Below are positions 16,648-24,369 of a DNA stretch of 64,000 nucleotides, in pieces. The number at the start of each line of letters is the position of its first letter. Position 1 is the first letter of the stretch. The notes under the pieces were generated by a model that was not told the origin of the DNA, made no database searches, and was given only the letters and a program-made list of their open reading frames with translations. Both the position numbers and the translations under genes were made by a program. Origin of the DNA: Streptomyces spinosisporus (GTDB lineage: Bacteria > Actinomycetota > Actinomycetes > Streptomycetales > Streptomycetaceae); NCBI RefSeq assembly GCF_022698145.1, contig NZ_JALDAX010000029.1, positions 1-64,000 on the forward strand. Reading direction: 5' to 3'.

Positions 16648-17640
16648 ATGACCGTCCTGATCCTCACCTCTGAAGAGGATGTGACCGCCGACATGGTGGT
16701 CGTGCACCTGAACGCATCCGGGGTCCCGGTTCTCCGCCTGGACCCCGCCGACCTCCCCGGCGGTGTCGCGCTGTCGGGCGAGTTCGTGCACGGCGCCTTC
16801 CGCGGCCATCTCCAGTCCGCCGGACGTCTGGTGAGCATCTCCGGGCTGCGGTCGGTGTGGGTGCGCCGCCCCGGGCAGGCCGCCGCGCGTGCCGCCGAGC
16901 CCTCCGCATGGCTGAGCGAGGAGTCCTCCCAGGCGCTCTTCGGCATGCTGCGCGGCTGTGACGCCCGCTGGATGAACCACCCCGACGCGGCCCACCAGGC
17001 CCGCCACAAGCCCTGGCAGCTGCGGCACGCCCAGCGCTGCGGACTGCCCGTCCCGGCCACCCTCATCACCACGTTCCCGCAGGCCGCCCGCGAGTTCGCC
17101 GACCGCTTCCCCGACCTGGTGGTCAAGCCGGTCTCCGGCGCGCATCCGCAGGATCCGCCCCGGGCCGTGCCGACCAGCCGGGTCGCGCCCGGCACCGACT
17201 TCTCCGCCGTGGCGTTCGGGCCCACGCTGCTGCAGCGCAGGGTCGGGAAGAAGGCCGACATACGTCTGACCGCGGTCGGCGACGAACTGCTGGCGGCCCG
17301 CAAGGAGATCGACGAGGACGCGGACCCCGACGACCCGGGCACCGTGGACGTCCGCTTCGCGTCGTCCGACATACCTTGGCGCCCGGCCGAGGTGCCGCCG
17401 CGCATCGCAGAAGCCGTCCGCCGCTATCTCCGTGATGCCGAACTGGCTTACGGCGCCTTCGACTTCGCCGAGGACGCCGACGGGACCTGGTGGTTCCTGG
17501 AGTGCAATCAGTCGGGGCAGTTCGGCTTCGTCGAGGTGGAGACGGGCCAGCCGATCGCCCGGACCGTCGCGCAGTGGCTGGCGCGCCCCGGCCCGACGGA
17601 GGGGACGCACGTCAACGGCGCGAACCGCACGGTGTGTTGA
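16648..17640 (+). CDS. ATP-grasp ribosomal peptide maturase, SAV_5884-type
   Basis: A 330-aa ATP-grasp ligase expected to activate a side-chain carboxylate of the precursor as acyl-phosphate and join it to a hydroxyl or amine. It has the family's N-terminal domain (TVLILTSEEDVTADMVV), the ATP-binding lysine region DLVVKPVSG near 155, and the C-terminal metal/ATP motif DFAEDADGTWWFLECNQSGQ near 272-291, whose Glu and Asn coordinate Mg2+. The ATG lies 17 bp after the precursor stop. Many such loci also encode an isoaspartyl-type methyltransferase; none is present here. Downstream is only a repeat tract and an opposite-strand small gene. Confidence 0.88.
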   Translation: MTVLILTSEEDVTADMVVVHLNASGVPVLRLDPADLPGGVALSGEFVHGAFRGHLQSAGRLVSISGLRSVWVRRPGQAAARAAEPSAWLSEESSQALFGMLRGCDARWMNHPDAAHQARHKPWQLRHAQRCGLPVPATLITTFPQAAREFADRFPDLVVKPVSGAHPQDPPRAVPTSRVAPGTDFSAVAFGPTLLQRRVGKKADIRLTAVGDELLAARKEIDEDADPDDPGTVDVRFASSDIPWRPAEVPPRIAEAVRRYLRDAELAYGAFDFAEDADGTWWFLECNQSGQFGFVEVETGQPIARTVAQWLARPGPTEGTHVNGANRTVC

Positions 17641-17647
17641 GGCCCGG

Positions 17648-17700
17648 TCAGGTAGGCCGCATCAGGTGAGGCTGTGTCAGGTGAGGCACGGCGTCAGGCG
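17648..17700. repeat. Short imperfect tandem repeats of TCAGGTGAGGC
   Basis: Copies start at 17648 (TCAGGTAGGC), 17662 and 17677 (both TCAGGTGAGGC) and a partial at 17694 (TCAGGCG), with 14-17 base spacing. The tract lies between the stops of the ATP-grasp gene and the convergent small gene and may affect termination. Confidence 0.6.
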
Positions 17701-17912
17701 GGAAGCGAGCCGGGCAGCAGCGCGGTGCGCTGCCACCCCGCCCCCGCGTGCGCCCGGTGGCGGTCGGGGGACGGTGCGGCGTCGAAGGACTGCAGCGGCC
17801 GCAGGGCGTACTCCAGTTCCCGGCTCACCCGCTCGGCCTCCCGTCGCGCCTGGGTGGGGACGTCGCCGCGCTCGGCGACGAGTCGGTCGTAGATGGGGGA
17901 ATCCTGGAACAC
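17694..17912 (-). CDS. Small hypothetical protein
   Basis: A 72-aa protein starting VFQDSPIYDRLVAERGD. It is predicted mostly helical and charged (TQARREAERVSRELEYALRPL), with a less ordered C-terminus; no membrane segment or known motif. The GTG at 17912 has AAAGG 8 bases upstream and is preferred to the ATG at 17951. It resembles small Streptomyces proteins of unknown function. It is convergent with the graspetide locus; the repeats of TCAGGTGAGGC lie across its stop. Confidence 0.6.
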   Translation of the reverse strand: MFQDSPIYDRLVAERGDVPTQARREAERVSRELEYALRPLQSFDAAPSPDRHRAHAGAGWQRTALLPGSLPA

Positions 17913-18020
17913 CCGACATGCCTTTCGTGTGCGGCCCATGCGCATGGGCACGGCTGTCGAGTGTAAACGCCCCGGAGGTCCGTGATGTGAATTCCCCGGG
18001 TGCGCTTGACGGCGGCGCGC

Positions 18021-18476
18021 TCAGGCCCCCGTGGTCGAACCGGGCCGTACGATCATCAGCACCGTGACGGTCGCCCACAGCAGGTTGAACAGGCCCGTGA
18101 ACATGGCCAGTTGTACGGTGCTCGACCGTTCGATTGTCTGCTGCGCGTCCAGTTGTCCGAGCAGTTCCTCCTGGCGGGGCAGGACGAAGGCGATCAGCAG
18201 GCCGGCGGCGGCCGTGGTCAACACGATGGAGGCGATCAGCCAGCCGCTGCCCAGGACGCCCATCGCCCCGGCGGTGGCGAACCCGAAGGCGGGTACCGCG
18301 ATGCCGATGCCGGAGTAGATACGGCAGATGCGGTGCAGCAGACGGACGGTGCTCACTGCCGCCGTGTCGGTGCCGGCCCTCCGCACCGCCGGCGGCACCA
18401 TGCTCGCGGCGACCGTGACGGGTCCTACGGCCACGATGGCGGCCAGGACGTGGAGGATGAGCAGGACCTTCGTCAT
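18021..18476 (-). CDS. DUF2269-like integral membrane protein
   Basis: A 151-aa protein with four membrane segments (about 3-28, 50-72, 77-98 and 125-145). It begins TKVLLILHVLAAIVAVGP, which has the conserved His of the DUF2269 family in the first helix. The function of the family is not known. It is divergent from the GlxA-type regulator gene across a 176-bp gap that contains an 11-bp inverted repeat, so that regulator is the natural candidate to control it. Confidence 0.78.
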   Translation of the reverse strand: MTKVLLILHVLAAIVAVGPVTVAASMVPPAVRRAGTDTAAVSTVRLLHRICRIYSGIGIAVPAFGFATAGAMGVLGSGWLIASIVLTTAAAGLLIAFVLPRQEELLGQLDAQQTIERSSTVQLAMFTGLFNLLWATVTVLMIVRPGSTTGA

Positions 18477-18492
18477 CGGGAGCCTTCCAAGG

Positions 18493-18543
18493 GTGCGATC
18501 AGCGGTGCGCGGCTCACGCTAGGGATCTTCGTGCTGATCGCAC
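18493..18543. promoter_or_regulatory. Long-spaced 11-bp inverted repeat in divergent promoter region
   Basis: GTGCGATCAGC (18493-18503) and its exact complement GCTGATCGCAC (18533-18543) are 40 bp apart centre to centre, close to four helical turns. It lies just upstream of the DUF2269 start and faces the regulator gene. It looks like a two-half-site operator for an AraC-type dimer. Confidence 0.6.
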
Positions 18544-18652
18544 AGGGGCGGAAATGACAGATTCCAACGGGTTCTCGCCAGCCCTGTGGTCGGCCGGTGG
18601 CCACGCTGCCCCAGGTCACCGCCCTGGCGGGAAGCCACCTATCGTTGCTTCC

Positions 18653-19621
18653 ATGCACACAGTGGCGATTCTGGTCATGGACCATGTGGTGCCGTTCGAC
18701 ATGGCCGCCCCGATGGAGGTGTTCGGCCGTACGCGGCTGCCGGACGGGCGCCGCCCGTACCGGGTGCGGCTGTGCGCCGAGTCGCGGGACGTGCGCACGG
18801 ACGGTTTCGGGCTCCGTGTCGACCACGGTCTCGAGGCGCTGGAGGACGCCGACACCGTCGTCGTCCCGGGCTGCTCGCAACTCGTCGAGGAGTTCTCCCC
18901 CCGCGCACTGGCCGCCCTGCGGAAGGCGGCCGAAGCCGGTACCCGGATCGCGTCGGTGTGCGCCGGGGCGTTCGTGCTGGCCGAGGCCGGACTGCTGGAC
19001 GGTCTGCGCGCCACCACGCACTGGGTGGCCGCCGGTGAACTGGCGCGCCGCTACCCGGCGATCGAGGTGGAGCCCGACGTGCTGTACGTCGACAACGGGC
19101 AGATCCTCACCTCGGCGGGCGCCGCGGCCGCCATGGACCTGTGCCTGCACATGATCCGCGGCGACCTGGGGTCGGCCGTCGCCGCGGACGCCGCCCGGCT
19201 CTCCGTGATGCCCCTCGAACGGGAGGGCGGACAGGCCCAGTTCATCGTGCACGAGCAGCCGCCCGTGCCGCGCGGCTCGACGCTCGAACCGGTCCTGGAA
19301 TGGATCGAGGACAACCTCGCGGGCGAGATCACCCTGGGCATGCTGGCGGGGCGCTCGGGGATGAGTGAGCGCACCTTCAGCCGGCGGTTCCGCGAGCAGA
19401 CGGGGACGACTCCGCTGCAGTGGCTGCTGCGGGCGCGCGTACGCCGAGCCCAGTATCTGCTGGAGAACAGCGACCGTCCGATCGAACGGATCGCGCAGCA
19501 GGCGGGGTTCGGGTCACCGACGGCGTTTCGCGAGCGGTTCCGGCGGGTGGTCGGCACCACGCCGCAGGCGTACCGCTCCGCGTTCCAGGCAAAGGAGCGC
19601 GTCCCGGTCGCACACGGCTGA
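18653..19621 (+). CDS. GlxA-family transcriptional regulator (DJ-1/PfpI domain plus AraC HTH)
   Basis: A 322-aa regulator. Residues 1-170 are a DJ-1/PfpI-like domain with the SVCAGAFVLAEAG elbow cysteine; residues about 215-312 are an AraC-type double helix-turn-helix with LAGRSGMSERTFSRRFREQ and the second-helix FGSPTAFRERFRR. Such proteins sense small molecules by an unknown mechanism. The ATG at 18653 (MHTVAILVMDHVV) matches the family's start; open frame upstream is not coding-like. It is divergent from the DUF2269 gene. Its stop codon lies within the arm of a 22-bp terminator stem. Confidence 0.9.
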   Translation: MHTVAILVMDHVVPFDMAAPMEVFGRTRLPDGRRPYRVRLCAESRDVRTDGFGLRVDHGLEALEDADTVVVPGCSQLVEEFSPRALAALRKAAEAGTRIASVCAGAFVLAEAGLLDGLRATTHWVAAGELARRYPAIEVEPDVLYVDNGQILTSAGAAAAMDLCLHMIRGDLGSAVAADAARLSVMPLEREGGQAQFIVHEQPPVPRGSTLEPVLEWIEDNLAGEITLGMLAGRSGMSERTFSRRFREQTGTTPLQWLLRARVRRAQYLLENSDRPIERIAQQAGFGSPTAFRERFRRVVGTTPQAYRSAFQAKERVPVAHG

Positions 19622-19669
19622 CGCCGTCCCTGTCGCGAGGCCTGTGCCCTCGCGACAGGGACGGCGTCA
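19619..19669. terminator. Perfect 22-bp convergent terminator containing both stop codons
   Basis: Arms 19619-19640 and 19648-19669 pair over 22 bp without mismatch, with a 7-base loop. The outermost TGA of the top strand is the regulator's stop and the outermost TGA of the bottom strand is the stop of the DUF5133 gene. Confidence 0.92.
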
Positions 19670-19906
19670 CACGGCCAGCGACAGGCCCGCTCCCCCACCG
19701 GCTGTGCGCCACGAGGCGATCAGCAGCGCGTCGGCCTTCGCGATCGCCTCCTCGACGCTCGCGGCCCCCATCACGGCGCACAGGGCGCGGCAGACGTCCG
19801 CCAGCTCCCGCGCCGTCTGTGGCTTCTCCTGCTCCGCCTGCGCGATGCGCAGTGCCGCGTATCTGGTGAGCAACGTTCTGACGACCTTCGGGTCCGGAAC
19901 GAGCAC
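19667..19906 (-). CDS. DUF5133-type small protein
   Basis: A 79-aa helical protein starting VLVPDPKVVRTLLTRYAALR, followed by a conserved RELADVCRALCAVMGA and a C-terminal AIAKADALL. This matches the DUF5133 family, which is nearly confined to Streptomyces and has no known function. The GTG at 19906 has GAGGGG at a good distance, so the longer reading from 19963 is rejected. It is convergent with the GlxA-type gene and shares its terminator stem. Confidence 0.75.
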   Translation of the reverse strand: MLVPDPKVVRTLLTRYAALRIAQAEQEKPQTARELADVCRALCAVMGAASVEEAIAKADALLIASWRTAGGGAGLSLAV

Positions 19907-20075
19907 GAAGCGCCCCTCTCTTGGTTTCCGCCTCGTATTCCCGGGCACCGCCGGACCAATCACATCTTCCGCACCCCGGGCCTCAATTGACGAAATACCG
20001 TCGCTCTACCCGATTCCCGGCGCGCCGCGAGGCGTTGAGCAGAGGGTAACCCTCCCAGCACGAACGGTGAAGCCC

Positions 20076-20411
20076 ATGACTCACTCCGGCCGCCTCCTGT
20101 GCGCCCTCTACCTCGCCACCAGCGGCGGGCTCGCCTGGACCACGGTCCTCGAATTCCTGCACGGTCCCCGTTGGGCCGCCTTCCTGTTCGCCGCGGCGAG
20201 TCTGGTCCCGGTCATCGCCGTCGTCCGCGAGACCCTGGTCCGCGATCTGCGCAGGGCCGCCGCCGGCCCGCGGCGTCCGCTGCGGCCGGCCACCGACGAG
20301 GTGGTGCGCACCGAGTTGGAGGGCGCGTGCTGCGAACGCTGGTGGACGAGCCTGGGCACCCGGCACGACACGAGCTGCCCCCACCGCACGCACCGCAGCA
20401 GCGCCGCCTGA
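20076..20411 (+). CDS. Small two-helix membrane protein with Cys-rich tail
   Basis: A 111-aa protein. Two hydrophobic segments (about 7-28 and 33-51) are followed by a basic and then Cys/Trp-containing tail with CCERWWTS and a Cys-Pro-His near residue 102. I recall the tail as recurrent in small Streptomyces proteins but cannot name a family. The tail would be cytoplasmic if the basic RDLRRAAAGPRRPLR follows the positive-inside rule. The ATG at 20076 begins the well-coded part. It is convergent with the ABC exporter gene; the 60-bp gap holds a duplicated C-rich CCGCCCCxCTCAGGCC stretch. Confidence 0.62.
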   Translation: MTHSGRLLCALYLATSGGLAWTTVLEFLHGPRWAAFLFAAASLVPVIAVVRETLVRDLRRAAAGPRRPLRPATDEVVRTELEGACCERWWTSLGTRHDTSCPHRTHRSSAA

Positions 20412-20471
20412 GCCGGCGCCGTCACGGCCGAAAACCGCCGCCCGCCCCGCTCAGGCCGCCCGCCGCCCCAC

Positions 20472-22241
20472 TCAGGCCACCTGCCCCCCGTGCAGCTCGC
20501 AGTACGCCCCGCCACCGCGCAGCAGCTCCTCGTGCGTCCCCGTCTCCAGGATGCGGCCGCCGCCCATCACCACGATCCGGTCCGCACCCCGCACGGTGGA
20601 CAGGCGGTGCGCCACCACGAAGGTGGTGCGTCCCTGCAGCAGGCGGGCCAGCGCCTGTTGGACGAGTGCCTCCGAGCGGGTGTCGAGAGCCGAGGTCGCC
20701 TCGTCGAGGATGAGGATCCTGGGGTCGCGGATCAGGGCGCGGGCGATGGCCAGGCGCTGACGCTGTCCGCCGGACAGCCGGGCGCCGTGCTCGCCGACGA
20801 CGGTGTCCAGGCCCTGCGGCAGCCGCTCGACGAACTCCGTCGCGTTGGCGTCGCGCAGCGCCGCGCGCACCGCCTCCTCGTCGGCGTCGTCCATGCCGTA
20901 GGCGACGTTCTCCCTGATGGTGCCGTCGAAGAGGATCGACTCCTGCGGCACGACCGAGACGAAGCGCCGGTAGGTGCGCAGGTCGAGGGTGTTCATGTCG
21001 GTGCCGTCGAGGAGCAGGCGGCCGGAGGTCGGGCGGATGAAGCCGATGACGAGGTTGAGCACCGTGGACTTGCCCGCGCCGGACGCGCCGACGAGGGCGA
21101 TCGTCTCACCCGGTGCGACACGGAGGCTGAAGTCACGCACGGCGGCGGGGCCGTTGTCGTCGTAGGCGAGGCCGACGTTCTCGAAGGTGACGCTGCCGCG
21201 CAGCGCGGTCATCTCCGACTTGCCCTCGTTGTCCTCCAGTTCGGGCGCCTGCAGCACCTCGCCGACCGAACGGACCGACTCCAGGCCCTTGGTGATGACC
21301 GGGGCGAGGGTGGCCAGGGTGGTCGTCGAGTTGGTGAGGGTGGTCAGGAAGGCGCTGAGCATGACGACGTCGCCGGGGGTGACACCCCACATGCCGTAGT
21401 ACGACACCAGGGCCGCGCCGGCGAGGACGAGTACGCCGACGACGTTGAGGACGACCCAGGCCAGCGAGCCGAACCGGCCGTTGACCAGGTCGAGGCGCAG
21501 GCCGGAGGTCAGCAGGCGGTGCAGTGTGCCGTCCATGCGGTGCAGCGCCTTGCCTTCGAGGCCGTGGGCGCGGGTGACCGGGATGAGGCGGGTCATCTCC
21601 GACACCCTTGACGACAGGGTCTCCACCTCGTGCCGGAAGGACTCGTTGTGGGTGCGCAGCCGCGCCCTGAGGCGGGCCACGACGAGTGCCGCGGCGGGCA
21701 CGACGACCACGAACACGGGCACGAACTCCGGTGTGCGGACCCCGATGATGACCAGTCCGCCGACGAGCACGGTGATGGCGCCGAGCCCGGTCTCGGCGGT
21801 CTGCTGCACCATCTGCTCGACCGTCTCCACGTCACGGACGACCTTGGCCTGCAGGACTCCGGCGCTGACGCGCGTGTGGTAGCCGATGGACAGCTGCTGC
21901 ATGCGGGTGCACAGCGCCGAGCGCAGGGTGGTGCCCATGCGGCGGACGCTGCCGTAGAGCAGTCGGACGTAGAGGATGTGCAGCGGGTGGTTGAGCACGA
22001 GGATGGTCAGGATGATCCCCGTGCTCAGCCAGATCCTGCCGACGGGTGCGTGCTGGACGACCGTGTCGATGATGGAGGCGGTGATCAGGGGCAGCAGCCA
22101 GACCGGGCTGTGCTTGACGGTGAACACGCCGACCGCCGCGATCAGTTGGCGGCGGTCGGCGCGGAACAGATAGCCGAGGGTACGGATCGGGTGTTCGTCG
22201 CGGTAGCGGTGGTCGAGGGGTCTGTCCGACGACGACGCCAT
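20472..22241 (-). CDS. ABC exporter, fused permease and ATPase
   Basis: A 589-aa half-transporter of the MsbA/LmrA type that should act as a homodimer. The N-terminal six-helix domain spans about 20-310; the ATPase has Walker A GASGAGKST, signature LSGGQRQRLAIARAL, Walker B ILILDEATSALD and the H-loop VVAHRLST. Substrate is unknown; multidrug, lipid or peptide export are possible. The ATG at 22241 (MASSSDRPLDHRY) has GGAGG 9 bases upstream. It follows the aldo/keto reductase gene on the same strand with a 31-bp gap, so the two may form one unit. Confidence 0.92.
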   Translation of the reverse strand: MASSSDRPLDHRYRDEHPIRTLGYLFRADRRQLIAAVGVFTVKHSPVWLLPLITASIIDTVVQHAPVGRIWLSTGIILTILVLNHPLHILYVRLLYGSVRRMGTTLRSALCTRMQQLSIGYHTRVSAGVLQAKVVRDVETVEQMVQQTAETGLGAITVLVGGLVIIGVRTPEFVPVFVVVVPAAALVVARLRARLRTHNESFRHEVETLSSRVSEMTRLIPVTRAHGLEGKALHRMDGTLHRLLTSGLRLDLVNGRFGSLAWVVLNVVGVLVLAGAALVSYYGMWGVTPGDVVMLSAFLTTLTNSTTTLATLAPVITKGLESVRSVGEVLQAPELEDNEGKSEMTALRGSVTFENVGLAYDDNGPAAVRDFSLRVAPGETIALVGASGAGKSTVLNLVIGFIRPTSGRLLLDGTDMNTLDLRTYRRFVSVVPQESILFDGTIRENVAYGMDDADEEAVRAALRDANATEFVERLPQGLDTVVGEHGARLSGGQRQRLAIARALIRDPRILILDEATSALDTRSEALVQQALARLLQGRTTFVVAHRLSTVRGADRIVVMGGGRILETGTHEELLRGGGAYCELHGGQVA

Positions 22242-22272
22242 CGGCGAGGTCCTCCGTGGTGGCCGGGTGCCG

Positions 22273-23130
22273 TCAGACGGCGTCGAGCTGCGCGATCTCC
22301 TCGGCGGTGAGTTCGAGCTCCGTGGCGGCGAGGGAGTCGACGATGGTCTCCGGGCGGCTGGCACCCGGAATGGGCACGACCACCGGGGACTTGGCGAGCA
22401 TCCAGGCCAGGCAGACGCGCTGCGGGCTGACCCCGTGGGCCTCGGCGATCCGCGCGAACGGCGCGAAGCTGGAGCCGAGTTCACCGGCCCGGGAGATGCC
22501 GCCGAGCGGGCTCCAGGGCAGAAAGGCGATGCCGAGCTCGTCGCACAGGTCGAGTTCCGGCTCGCTGGAGCGGAAGGCCGGGGAGAACTGGTTCTGCACG
22601 GAGACCAGCCGGCCGCCGAGGATCTCGTTCGCCTCCTTGATCCGGTCGGGGTCGGCGTTGGAGATGCCCGCCATGCGGATCTTGCCCTCGTCGAGCAGGT
22701 CTCGGATCGCGCCGACGGACTCGGCGTAGGGCACCTTGGGGTCGGGGCGGTGGAACTGGTAGAGCCCGATGGCCTCCACGCCGAGCCGGCGCAGGGACGC
22801 CTCGCAGGCCTCCTTCAGATACCGGGGGCTGCCGTCGAGGGTCCAGCTGCCGTCGCCGGGGCGCAGATGGCCGCCCTTGGTGGCGACCAGGACGTCCTTG
22901 CCGCGGTCGTGGGAGGCGAGGGCCTTGGCGATCAGGGTTTCGTTGTGGCCGACTTCGTGGGCGTCCCGGTGATAGGCGTCCGCGGTGTCGATCAGTGTCA
23001 CGCCGGCGTCGAGGGCGGCGTGGATCGTGGCGAGGGAGCGTGCCTCGTCCGGCCGTCCCTCGATCGACATGGGCATCCCGCCCAGGCCGATCGCGCTGAC
23101 TTCGACGTCACCGATACGACGGTTCTGCAT
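22273..23130 (-). CDS. Aldo/keto reductase
   Basis: A 285-aa NADPH-dependent carbonyl reductase of the AKR (beta/alpha)8 fold. The catalytic tetrad is visible as Asp and Tyr in DTADAYH, Lys in VATKGG, and His in YQFHRPD. The C-terminal VVPIPGASRPE binds the cofactor phosphate. The substrate is not predictable. The ATG at 23130 (MQNRRIGDVEVSAIGLGG) is the family start. It is probably co-transcribed with the ABC exporter gene downstream and divergent from the oxidoreductase gene at 23388. Confidence 0.92.
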   Translation of the reverse strand: MQNRRIGDVEVSAIGLGGMPMSIEGRPDEARSLATIHAALDAGVTLIDTADAYHRDAHEVGHNETLIAKALASHDRGKDVLVATKGGHLRPGDGSWTLDGSPRYLKEACEASLRRLGVEAIGLYQFHRPDPKVPYAESVGAIRDLLDEGKIRMAGISNADPDRIKEANEILGGRLVSVQNQFSPAFRSSEPELDLCDELGIAFLPWSPLGGISRAGELGSSFAPFARIAEAHGVSPQRVCLAWMLAKSPVVVPIPGASRPETIVDSLAATELELTAEEIAQLDAV

Positions 23131-23387
23131 GGGGTCTTGACCTCTTTCGGCTGTCGCGGGACCGAATACCGTTCGGCCCGCCGCACGGGGTGTGCGGCGC
23201 GATGCGAACGTCTTCCAGCCTGACTCGCCCGCGGGCCGGAGGTCCAATAGAGGAAAGAGAACGCATTCAGCACCTGGGCAACTGAATCGCGCGATACCCG
23301 ATCCGGCTTGCGTGACCTGCAGGCCGGTGTGCGAGGCTCGCCGGCAACCAGCCGTCACCTCGGGCGGCTCAGCGGAAAGGCGGCGGC

Positions 23388-24281
23388 ATGCGCATCGGAC
23401 TGCTCGGTACCGGCCCCTGGGCGGGAATGGCTCACGCACCCGCCCTGAGCGAGCACACCTCACTGGACTTCGCCGGGATCTGGGGCCGCCGCCCCGAGGC
23501 CGCCAAGGAGCTCGCCGACCGGCACGGCACCCGTGCCTACGACGACGTCGACGCGCTGCTGGCCGACGTGGACGCGGTCGCCGTGGCCCTGCCGCCGGCC
23601 GTGCAGGCGGATCTCGCGGTGCGCGCGGCGCGCGCCGGATGCCATCTGCTGCTGGACAAGCCCCTCGCGACGACCGTGGAGCAGGGGCGGGCGGTGACCG
23701 AGGCCGTGCAGGAGGCCGGTGTCGCCTCGGTCGTGTTCTTCACCAGCCGCTTCATGACCGAGACAGAGGCGTGGATCACCGAGCAGGCGGACGCCGGGGG
23801 CTGGTTCACCGGCCGCGCGCAGTGGCTGGGTTCGTTGTTCGCCGACGACAGCGACAGCCCGTTCGCGGATTCGCCGTGGCGGCAGCAGAAGGGAGCGCTG
23901 TGGGACGTGGGGCCGCACGCCCTGTCGGTGCTGCTGCCCGTCCTCGGCGACGCCCGGCGGGTGACGGCTGCCGCACCGGGTCCCGGCGACACCGTCCATC
24001 TGGTCCTCGACCACGCCGGCGGCGCGTCGAGCACCGTCACCCTCAGCCTGTCGGCCCCGGCCGCGGCGGCCGGCAACGCCGTCGAACTGCGCGGCGAGAA
24101 GGGCGTGTCCGTCCTTCCGGACAGCGACGAGGGAGCGGTCACCGCGCTGCTGCGCGCCGCCGACGCGCTGATCTCCGCAGCCGGCACCGGTCGCCCGCAC
24201 CCGTGCGACGCGTCCTTCGCGCTGCGTGTCACGGAGATCCTCGTGGAGGCGGAGACCCTGCTGGACCGCGCCGGGCGCTGA
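23388..24281 (+). CDS. Gfo/Idh/MocA family oxidoreductase
   Basis: A 297-aa NAD(P)-dependent dehydrogenase. The Rossmann motif GLLGTGPWAGMAHAPAL is at the N-terminus, and the EKP-type motif reads LLDKPLATT near 87, where the Lys is the likely catalytic residue. The C-terminal half is the family's alpha/beta substrate domain. Sugar or inositol substrates are typical. The start has GGCGGC-type purine sequence upstream. It is transcribed away from the aldo/keto reductase. A short GCGCT/AGCGC hairpin follows the stop. Confidence 0.88.
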   Translation: MRIGLLGTGPWAGMAHAPALSEHTSLDFAGIWGRRPEAAKELADRHGTRAYDDVDALLADVDAVAVALPPAVQADLAVRAARAGCHLLLDKPLATTVEQGRAVTEAVQEAGVASVVFFTSRFMTETEAWITEQADAGGWFTGRAQWLGSLFADDSDSPFADSPWRQQKGALWDVGPHALSVLLPVLGDARRVTAAAPGPGDTVHLVLDHAGGASSTVTLSLSAPAAAAGNAVELRGEKGVSVLPDSDEGAVTALLRAADALISAAGTGRPHPCDASFALRVTEILVEAETLLDRAGR

Positions 24282-24369
24282 CAGCGCTTCCGCGGCCGGG
24301 CAACGGGACGTGGCGCTCGCCGGAGGCGTCCGGCATGCGGGACCCGTTGCCGCGTAGGAGCGTGGTGGT

